This document shows positions 57,759 through 64,000 of a stretch of DNA of 64,000 nucleotides, piece after piece (within the stretch, counting starts at the first letter, position 1; each line of letters begins with the position of its first letter). Location of the stretch: positions 62,001 to 126,000 of the forward strand of contig NZ_FOYI01000001.1 in the NCBI RefSeq assembly GCF_900116005.1, read 5' to 3'. The DNA is from Poseidonocella sedimentorum. Its GTDB lineage: Bacteria; Pseudomonadota; Alphaproteobacteria; Rhodobacterales; Rhodobacteraceae. Position numbers and translations under genes: made by a program. The notes below the pieces were generated by a model that ran no database searches, had not been told where the DNA came from, and saw only the letters and a program-made list of their open reading frames with translations.

Positions 57759-58244
57759 TCAGGCCGCCTTGAACACCAGGCTGACCCCGTTGAGACAGTG
57801 GCGCTTGCCGGTGGGCTGGGGCCCGTCGTTGAAGATGTGGCCCAAGTGGCTGCCGCAGCGGCGGCAATGGCATTCCGTCCGGGGGTAGACCAGATAGAAA
57901 TCCCGCTTGGTGCCGATCGCCTCGGGCAGCGATTGCCAGAAGCTCGGCCAACCGGTCCGGCTGTCGTACTTGGCTTCCGAGGAATAGAGCGCCAGATCGC
58001 AGCCCCGGCAGTGATAGATCCCGGCGTCATAGAGCTTGTCGAGCGGCGAGGATCCGGCGCGCTCGGTCGCCTCTTCGCGCATGACAGCGTATTGCTCGGG
58101 GGTCAGCATCGCTTGCCATTCCGCCTTGGTGCGGGTGACTTCGAATTCATCTGCGCGGGCGGGCCGGCCAAGGGCGAGCGCCGCGGTGGCGGCCAATCCG
58201 CCCGCGAGAAAGCGGCGGCGGGGCGTGGAGGGTACATGTTTCAT
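57759..58244 (-). CDS. msrB: Peptide-methionine (R)-S-oxide reductase, Tat-exported
   Basis: A 161-aa enzyme that repairs methionine-R-sulphoxide. A Tat signal ([20 protein letters not shown]) directs it to the periplasm. Zinc cysteines in YHCRGCDL and CHCRRCGSH, substrate motif GWPSFWQ, and the catalytic Cys in KRHCLNG. ATG 58244 has AGAGG upstream. It is a likely client of the tatABC system in the same window. Confidence 0.94.
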   Translation of the reverse strand: MKHVPSTPRRRFLAGGLAATAALALGRPARADEFEVTRTKAEWQAMLTPEQYAVMREEATERAGSSPLDKLYDAGIYHCRGCDLALYSSEAKYDSRTGWPSFWQSLPEAIGTKRDFYLVYPRTECHCRRCGSHLGHIFNDGPQPTGKRHCLNGVSLVFKAA

Positions 58245-58423
58245 AGCCTCTAAAATGATGTCAACGCGGCCCGAGCGCAATCTCGGCGGTTGCAAGTTTG
58301 CGTGACCGGCGCGCGAGCGGGGGGCAGACGGGCGCGCGCCAAAGCGCCCCGAGTGCTCTTGCCCTTCCAGCCGATATCGGGCACGAGTGGCGACGAGTGG
58401 ACTTCATGGAAAGGGTGCCTGAA

Positions 58424-59410
58424 ATGGCCGATGACTTGATCGATGTGAACGCAAAGCCGACCGAGGAAATCTCTGTGCGCGAAGTGTTCGGCATCGACTC
58501 GGACATGATGGTCCATGGCTTTCCCGAAGCGAGCGCCCGCGTGCCCGATATCGACAGCACCTACAAGTTCGATCCGGACACCACGCTGGCCATCCTCGCC
58601 GGGTTCCGCAACAACCGCCGGGTGATGATCCAAGGCTATCACGGGACCGGCAAATCGACCCATATCGAGCAGGTCGCGGCGCGGCTCAACTGGCCCGCGG
58701 TGCGCGTCAACCTCGACAGCCATATCTCCCGGATCGACCTGATCGGCAAGGATGCGATCAAGCTCGTCGACGGCAAGCAGACCACCCAGTTTCAGGAGGG
58801 CATCCTGCCCTGGGCGCTGCGCAACCCGACCGCGATCGTCTTTGATGAATACGATGCCGGCCGCGCGGATGTGATGTTCGTGATCCAGCGTGTGCTGGAG
58901 ACCGACGGCAAGCTCACCCTGCTGGACCAGAACGAGGTCATCACCCCGCACAAGTATTTCCGCATTTTCGCCACCGCCAACACCGTGGGCCTTGGCGATA
59001 CGACGGGCCTTTATCACGGCACGCAGCAGATCAACCAGGGCCAGATGGACCGCTGGTCACTCGTGGCCACGCTGAACTACCTCTCGATCAATGCCGAGGC
59101 GGCGATCGTGCTGGCGAAATGCCCGCATTACAACAATGAGCGCGGGCGCAAGATCATCCACCAGATGGTCACCGTCGCCGATTTCACCCGCACGGCCTTC
59201 ATGAACGGCGAACTCTCCACCGTGATGTCGCCGCGGACGGTCATCGCCTGGGCGCAGAACGCCGAGATTTTCCGCAACACCGGCTACGCCTTCCGCGTGT
59301 CCTTCCTCAACAAATGCGATGAGCTGGAGCGCCAGACCGTCGCCGAATTCTACCAGCGTTGCTTTGACGAGGAACTGCCCGAGAGCGCCGCGAGCGTATC
59401 GCTGGGATGA
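58424..59410 (+). CDS. cobS: Cobaltochelatase subunit CobS
   Basis: The AAA+ subunit that, with CobT and CobN, inserts cobalt into hydrogenobyrinic acid a,c-diamide in the aerobic cobalamin pathway. 328 aa. Walker [13 protein letters not shown], Walker [11 protein letters not shown], and [14 protein letters not shown] 58424 follows AAAGGG; ATG 58406 is an alternative. The stop overlaps the nuclease-like gene as ATGA, and cobT follows two genes later. Confidence 0.95.
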   Translation: MADDLIDVNAKPTEEISVREVFGIDSDMMVHGFPEASARVPDIDSTYKFDPDTTLAILAGFRNNRRVMIQGYHGTGKSTHIEQVAARLNWPAVRVNLDSHISRIDLIGKDAIKLVDGKQTTQFQEGILPWALRNPTAIVFDEYDAGRADVMFVIQRVLETDGKLTLLDQNEVITPHKYFRIFATANTVGLGDTTGLYHGTQQINQGQMDRWSLVATLNYLSINAEAAIVLAKCPHYNNERGRKIIHQMVTVADFTRTAFMNGELSTVMSPRTVIAWAQNAEIFRNTGYAFRVSFLNKCDELERQTVAEFYQRCFDEELPESAASVSLG

Positions 59411-59859
59411 GCTACTGCCGCGCGGGGGCGCTGGTGCTGCTTCTGTCTGGCTGCGAGGGCGCGGGGATCCCCTCGGGGATCGGCCCGGTCGGTGGCGGCC
59501 CCGTGGCCTTCGTACCCTCGCGGAGCGATCCGCAATGCACCATCACCCGGATCATCGATGGCGACACGATCGCCATGACCTGCGGCGCGCTGTCCGACAC
59601 AGTTCAGCTCATGGGGTTTGACGCGCCCGAGGCCGAAGAGGCGCAATGCCGCAAGGAGCGCCGGCTGGCGCGCTCCGCCGCTGCGGCCCTGACCACGATT
59701 CTGGCCAATGCGGATGTGATCGTGCCGCGCATGTACGGGCGCGACGGTCGTGATCGCGCGCAGGTCGGAATGCACGTCAACGGCACTGCGCTATCGGAGC
59801 TGATGACGGTGGCGCGCGTCGCCGTTCCGGGCAGCACGCCGGTCGATTGGTGCAGCTAG
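59407..59859 (+). CDS. Staphylococcal-nuclease-like lipoprotein
   Basis: A 150-aa protein with a lipobox (LVLLLSGC) and an SNase-type fold ([38 protein letters not shown]). The position of the catalytic Arg35 of staphylococcal nuclease (eight before the Glu of APE) is Gln here, so activity may be lost or changed. Inserted between cobS and cobT with ATGA coupling to cobS. Confidence 0.82.
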   Translation: MSYCRAGALVLLLSGCEGAGIPSGIGPVGGGPVAFVPSRSDPQCTITRIIDGDTIAMTCGALSDTVQLMGFDAPEAEEAQCRKERRLARSAAAALTTILANADVIVPRMYGRDGRDRAQVGMHVNGTALSELMTVARVAVPGSTPVDWCS

Positions 59860-59881
59860 CGCCCACGCCGGGTCCCTGAAA

Positions 59882-59950
59882 GTTTTCAAACTGCCCACTT
59901 GATGGGCGGTCAAATTGCCATAAACTCCAATTTATGGGCGCTTTGAAAAC
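59882..59950 (+). promoter_or_regulatory. Leader with mutually exclusive hairpins
   Basis: Outer arms GTTTTCAAACTGCCCA (59882-59897) and TGGGCGCTTTGAAAAC (59935-59950) pair in 14 of 16 positions and cover the start codon at 59934. Two inner 7-bp hairpins, CTGCCCA/TGGGCGG (59891-59909) and CCATAAA/TTTATGG (59918-59937), compete with it. Confidence 0.6.
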
Positions 59951-60380
59951 ATGGACATGCGCTGCACTTCTGGTCCTGGGCGGCCCCGCCTCAGTTTTTG
60001 GCGGAGGGTTTGGCGGAGGGCATGGCGCAAATGCGAGCCTTGGGGGCGAGGCGGGCGGCACGGTCGCTCGACTCAAGACCTTCGCCGTCTGCGCGGGGCG
60101 GTATTCGGCGCTGATGGAGCATCAGTGGATGTTTGACGGCCCGGCCTCCGAGCGGAGCGAGGCGCGGCGCGCGCTCTTTGCCGATCTGATCGACGCGACG
60201 CTACCGCTGGCCGAGGGGGTCGATGGCCGCAAGGTCCTCGCCTGGCGGATCAACGCGAAATTTGCCCATGCCGCGCTCCTGCAACGCGCGCGGTTCTCGA
60301 CCGAGCCCGCGCCGCTGCGGCAGGCCAAGCGGCTCGCAGATGGGCATCTGGCGCTGTGCGAGGCGATGCTGCTCTCCTGA
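59934..60380 (+). CDS. Exported protein of unknown function between cobS and cobT
   Basis: I do not recognise this 148-aa protein. A signal peptide ([20 protein letters not shown]) is followed by a Gly/His stretch ([13 protein letters not shown]) and a helical part with [17 protein letters not shown] and [10 protein letters not shown]; two cysteines may pair. The ATG at 59934 lies inside a hairpin arm and has no ribosome site; TTG 59943 (MKTWTC) is a possible start. The cobS-cobT setting does not reveal its function. Confidence 0.65.
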   Translation: MGALKTWTCAALLVLGGPASVFGGGFGGGHGANASLGGEAGGTVARLKTFAVCAGRYSALMEHQWMFDGPASERSEARRALFADLIDATLPLAEGVDGRKVLAWRINAKFAHAALLQRARFSTEPAPLRQAKRLADGHLALCEAMLLS

Positions 60381-60457
60381 AGCCGCGCATTTCGGTTGGT
60401 CATTTCCCGCAAAGCGCCCTAAGTTGGCCGCCGGACCCCGAACCGATCGAGCCCCCC

Positions 60458-62326
60458 ATGAGCACATCCGACAATCCCGCAGATCCCTTCAAGAAAGCGC
60501 TGGCCGAGGCCACCCGGGTCATGGCCGATGATTCCGATCTGACGATCAATTATTCGGTCGATCCGGCGGGGCTTTCGGGCGATCAGATGCGCCTGCCGCA
60601 GGTCTCGCGGCGGATGACGAAAGACGAGGTCCTGCTCGCGCGGGGCACGGCCGATGCGCTGGCGCTGCGCCACCGGTATCACGATCCGGCCGTGGCCGGG
60701 CGCTACATGCCGCAGGGCCAGATGGCGCGTGAGCTGTTTGACGCGATGGAGGCGGCGCGCTGCGAGGCGATGGGCGCGCGCGACATGCCCGGCACCGCGG
60801 GCAACATCGACGCCAAGATCGGCCACGATGCCATGCGCAAGGGGTATGATCAGATTTCCAAGGCCTCCGACGCGCCGCTCGCCGCCGCGGCGGGCTATCT
60901 GGTGCGCGCGCTCGCGACCGGGCGCGTTCTGCCGCAGGGCGCCGAAAACGTGCTCAACCTCTGGCGCGGCCATATCGAGGAACAGGCGCAAGGCACGCTC
61001 GCGGGGCTTGGTGAAAAGCTTTCGGATCAGGCGGCTTTTGCCCGTTTTGCCCGCCAGATCATCGACGATCTGGGCTATGGCGACCAACTCGGCGACGACC
61101 CCGACGCGCCCGACGACGATCAGGACGACGGCGCCGAGGAGGAGCAGGACGAGGAAGAGGCCCCCGACAGCACAGGCGAGAGCGACGAGGATGAGGCCGA
61201 AGCCTCGCCCGAACAATCGCAGGAGCAGCAGGCCGACGCCGCCGATGCACAGGTCAGCTCCGATGACATGGCCGATCAGGAGGGGATGGAGGACGAGGAC
61301 TTCCCCGATGGCGAGGCGCCGCATGAGCCCGCGCCGCCGCCGCCCTTCTCCGAAGCCGATCCGACCTATGTGGTCTATGACACGCAGTATGACGAGGAAA
61401 TTCCCGCGCAGGAGCTGGCAGAACCGGCCGAGCTTGAAAGGCTCCGGGCCTATCTCGACCAGCAGTTGGAGCCGCTCAAGGGGGCGGTCTCGCGGCTGGC
61501 GAACAAGCTTCAGCGGCGGCTTCAGGCGCAGCAGAACCGCTCGTGGCAGTTTGACCGCGAGGAGGGGATCCTCGATGCGGGCCGGCTCGCGCGCGTCGTG
61601 GCCAACCCGACCACGCCGCTCAGCTTCAAGATCGAGAAGGACACCGAGTTCCGCGATACGGTGGTGACCCTTCTGCTCGACAATTCCGGCTCGATGCGGG
61701 GCCGGCCGATCTCCATCGCGGCGATCTGTGCCGATGTGCTCGCTCGGACGCTGGAGCGCTGTTCGGTCAAGGTCGAGATCCTCGGCTTCACCACGCGGGC
61801 CTGGAAGGGCGGGCTGGCGCGGGAGAAATGGCTCGCCGATGGACGCCCGCAACAGCCCGGCCGGCTCAACGATCTGCGCCACATCATCTACAAATCCGCC
61901 GATGCCCCCTGGCGGCGCACGCGCGACAATCTCGGCCTGATGATGAAAGAGGGGCTGCTGAAGGAAAACATCGACGGCGAGGCGCTGGAATGGGCGCACC
62001 GGCGCCTGCAGTACCGGCCCGAGGCGCGCAAGATCCTGATGGTGATCTCCGACGGCGCGCCGGTCGATGACAGCACGCTCTCGGTCAACCCGGCGAGCTT
62101 TCTGGAAAAACACCTGCGCGACGTGATCGCGATGGTCGAACGGCGCAAGATGGTCGAGCTCGTGGCGATCGGCATCGGCCATGACGTGACGCGCTATTAT
62201 GACCGCGCGGTGACGATCACGGATGTGGATCAGCTCGCCGGCGCGATGACCGAGCAGCTCGCGACGCTGTTCGATCCCGACCCGAGGGCGCGGGCGCGCA
62301 TGTTCGGCATCCGCAAGGCGGGATGA
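60458..62326 (+). CDS. cobT: Cobaltochelatase subunit CobT
   Basis: The 622-aa partner of CobS. An N-terminal helical domain, an acidic low-complexity linker (about residues 205-305, Asp/Glu/Gln-rich), and a C-terminal von Willebrand A-type domain with the MIDAS motif [11 protein letters not shown]. The frame is open upstream to 60356 but ATG 60458 is the natural start ([15 protein letters not shown]). Part of aerobic cobalamin synthesis. Confidence 0.95.
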   Translation: MSTSDNPADPFKKALAEATRVMADDSDLTINYSVDPAGLSGDQMRLPQVSRRMTKDEVLLARGTADALALRHRYHDPAVAGRYMPQGQMARELFDAMEAARCEAMGARDMPGTAGNIDAKIGHDAMRKGYDQISKASDAPLAAAAGYLVRALATGRVLPQGAENVLNLWRGHIEEQAQGTLAGLGEKLSDQAAFARFARQIIDDLGYGDQLGDDPDAPDDDQDDGAEEEQDEEEAPDSTGESDEDEAEASPEQSQEQQADAADAQVSSDDMADQEGMEDEDFPDGEAPHEPAPPPPFSEADPTYVVYDTQYDEEIPAQELAEPAELERLRAYLDQQLEPLKGAVSRLANKLQRRLQAQQNRSWQFDREEGILDAGRLARVVANPTTPLSFKIEKDTEFRDTVVTLLLDNSGSMRGRPISIAAICADVLARTLERCSVKVEILGFTTRAWKGGLAREKWLADGRPQQPGRLNDLRHIIYKSADAPWRRTRDNLGLMMKEGLLKENIDGEALEWAHRRLQYRPEARKILMVISDGAPVDDSTLSVNPASFLEKHLRDVIAMVERRKMVELVAIGIGHDVTRYYDRAVTITDVDQLAGAMTEQLATLFDPDPRARARMFGIRKAG

Positions 62327-62344
62327 GACGGGAAGGGGAGCGCG

Positions 62345-64000
62345 ATGTTCCAGAGCTTTGAGGTCACCGCGCGCCCCGAGCAGGGGCCGCCGCGTCTGGC
62401 GGCGCTCCGCGCGGAGATGGCGCGCGTCGGGCTCGATGGTGTCGTCGTGCCCCGGGCCGATGCGCATCAGGGCGAATATGTCGCGCCGTGCGATGCGCGG
62501 CTTGAGTGGCTGACCGGGTTCACCGGCTCGGCGGGGTTTGCCGCGGTTCTGGCGGACAAGGCCGGGGTCTTTGTCGACGGGCGCTACCGGGTGCAGGTCC
62601 GGGCGCAAGTGGCGACAGAGGTCTTCACGCCCATCGACTGGCCCGAGGTCAAGCTTGCGGACTGGCTCCTCGACCATGCGGGCGCGGGCGCGAAGATCGG
62701 GTTCGATCCGTGGCTTCATACCTGCGACGAGATCGCCCGGCTGACCGAGGCGCTCGGAGAGCGGGTGACGCTGGTGGCCACCGAGACCCCCGTGGATCGC
62801 GTCTGGCCGGACCGGCCCGCGCCGCCGGGCGGGGCGGCCGAGGCCTATCCCGATGCGCTCGCGGGCCGGAGCGCCGCGGAAAAGCGGGCGCTTTGCGCCG
62901 AGGCGCTGGCCGGAACGGGCGAGGCTGTCGCGGTGCTGACCTTGCCCGATTCCATCTGCTGGCTGCTCAACATGCGCGGCTCGGACATTCCCCGGATCCC
63001 GATCGTGCAGAGTTTCGCGCTGCTCCATGCCGATCAGAGCGTCGATCTCTTCATCGCGCCGGAAAAATGCGCCGGCCTCTCGCTCGGGCCCGAGGTGCGG
63101 CTGCACCCGCCGGAGGCCTTCGCCGAGCGCCTGCGCGGGGTGACTGGCCGTGTGCGGATCGATCCGAAATCCGCGCCGCGCGCGGTGGCCGATCTTCTTG
63201 GCGAGGGCGCGGCGGAGATCACCTTCGGGCCCGATCCCTGCGTGCTGCCCAAGGCCTGCAAGACCGAGGCGGAGATCGCCGCCACGCGCGAGGCGCATCT
63301 GCGCGACGGGGCGGCGATGTGCCGCTTCCTGCACTGGCTGGACGCCCAGACACCGGGCGGCTTTACCGAGATCGACGCGGTGCGCGCGCTCGAAGACGCC
63401 CGCCGCGAGACCGGCGCGCTGCGCGACATTTCCTTCGATACAATCAGCGGCGCGGGCCCCCATGGCGCGATCGTGCATTACCGCGTCACCGAAGAGACGG
63501 ACCGGACGGTTGGCCCGGGGGACTTGCTGCTCGTCGACAGCGGCGGGCAGTATCTCGACGGGACGACCGACATCACCCGGACCATGGCGATAGGCACCCC
63601 GGACGCGGAAATGATCGCGGCCTATACACGCGTGCTGCAGGGCATGATCGCGCTCAGCCGGATCCGCTGGCCCAAGGGGCTCGCGGGGCGAGATCTCGAT
63701 GCGCTGGCGCGCGCGCCGCTGTGGATGGCGGGGATGGATTACGATCACGGGACGGGCCACGGCGTGGGGGTCTATCTTTCGGTTCACGAGGGGCCGCAGC
63801 GGTTCAGCCGGCTGTCCGAGACGCCGCTGCTGCCGGGGATGATCCTGTCGAACGAGCCGGGCTATTACCGCGAGGGGGCGTTCGGCATCCGCATCGAGAA
63901 TCTCGTGGTGGTCACCGAGGCGGCGCCCGTGCCCGGCGGCGATCCGCACCGGGCGTTTCACGGGCTGGAGACTCTGACCCTCGCGCCTTTTGATCGGCGC
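62345..64000 (+). CDS. Xaa-Pro aminopeptidase (M24 family), 3' end outside window
   Basis: 552 residues are visible and the frame is still open at the window end; family length is about 600. Two N-terminal creatinase-like domains (LEWLTGFTGSAGFAAVL; SICWLLNMRGSDIP) and the pita-bread domain with metal ligands: the Asp pair in LLLVDSGGQYLDGTTDITR, His in HGTGHGVGVYL, Glu in LSNEPGYY and Glu in IRIENLVV. It removes N-terminal residues before proline. It starts 18 nt after cobT. Confidence 0.93.
   Translation, partial: MFQSFEVTARPEQGPPRLAALRAEMARVGLDGVVVPRADAHQGEYVAPCDARLEWLTGFTGSAGFAAVLADKAGVFVDGRYRVQVRAQVATEVFTPIDWPEVKLADWLLDHAGAGAKIGFDPWLHTCDEIARLTEALGERVTLVATETPVDRVWPDRPAPPGGAAEAYPDALAGRSAAEKRALCAEALAGTGEAVAVLTLPDSICWLLNMRGSDIPRIPIVQSFALLHADQSVDLFIAPEKCAGLSLGPEVRLHPPEAFAERLRGVTGRVRIDPKSAPRAVADLLGEGAAEITFGPDPCVLPKACKTEAEIAATREAHLRDGAAMCRFLHWLDAQTPGGFTEIDAVRALEDARRETGALRDISFDTISGAGPHGAIVHYRVTEETDRTVGPGDLLLVDSGGQYLDGTTDITRTMAIGTPDAEMIAAYTRVLQGMIALSRIRWPKGLAGRDLDALARAPLWMAGMDYDHGTGHGVGVYLSVHEGPQRFSRLSETPLLPGMILSNEPGYYREGAFGIRIENLVVVTEAAPVPGGDPHRAFHGLETLTLAPFDRR

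Noticed and set aside
62323-62361. ATGA-linked bridge between cobT and the aminopeptidase gene
   Set aside because: The frame starts as ATGA over the cobT stop but ends 14 nt inside the next gene, so it does not fit the nuo pattern.
60419-63961. A 1180-codon open frame on the minus strand across cobT and the aminopeptidase gene
   Set aside because: It is antisense to two genes with clear catalytic motifs, has an Arg/His/Gly-rich composition and no recognisable domain. Long antisense frames are expected in DNA this rich in G and C.

Overview
The window is chromosomal DNA of a GC-rich alphaproteobacterium, very probably a member of Rhodobacterales (the Rhodobacter/Roseobacter group). This rests on three things: a 407-aa 5-aminolevulinate synthase (C4 haem pathway) close to the Rhodobacter type; a complex I operon interrupted by small accessory genes in the way known from Rhodobacter capsulatus; and aerobic CobS/CobT cobaltochelatase genes, a VPLPA-CTERM protein and Fnr- and CtrA-like boxes. 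All calls come from reading the sequence; no database search was run.

Layout. 1-10.2 kb: the end of a HerA-like ATPase gene, an ArsR regulator with its permease, an M20 peptidase, hemA, a RodZ-like HTH membrane protein, a DsbA-like thiol oxidoreductase, an M48 protease and an aminotransferase. 10.5-29.4 kb: all 14 nuo genes (A-N) in order, with accessory genes between them: a 57-aa membrane protein, a helix-hairpin-helix (HhH) membrane protein whose domain also forms the C-terminus of NuoE, a DUF5337-like protein, a SAM-methyltransferase-like protein, two small exported proteins and a cysteine-free carboxymuconolactone-decarboxylase-like protein. 29.4-32.7 kb: birA, coaX and RNase J. 32.7-41.4 kb: a DEAD-box helicase, prfC, a Rho-N-like small protein, an atypical SDR, a DNA-alkylation-repair-like HEAT protein, an orphan ABC ATPase, an unknown membrane protein and a WYL regulator. 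41.5-44 kb: tatABC plus a DUF815 ATPase. 44.1-51.5 kb: the end of the division and cell-wall cluster (murB, ddl, ftsQ, ftsA, ftsZ, lpxC). 51.6-58.2 kb: gatB, a DUF4177 protein, the VPLPA-CTERM protein, BolA, a J-domain protein, a response regulator/histidine kinase pair and a Tat-exported MsrB. 58.4-64 kb: cobS, a staphylococcal-nuclease-like lipoprotein, an unknown exported protein, cobT and an aminopeptidase P cut by the window end.

The most unusual feature is in the nuo operon. Four gaps (before nuoD, nuoH, nuoI and nuoK) are each spanned exactly by a short reading frame that overlaps the upstream stop and the downstream start as ATGA. The nuoJ-nuoK bridge also holds two adjacent perfect palindromes. 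Other points of interest are the duplicated HhH domain, a dispersed intergenic repeat present three times, a CtrA-type box before the two-component pair, an Fnr-type box before the DUF4177 gene, and leader hairpins at the DEAD-box helicase gene and between cobS and cobT.
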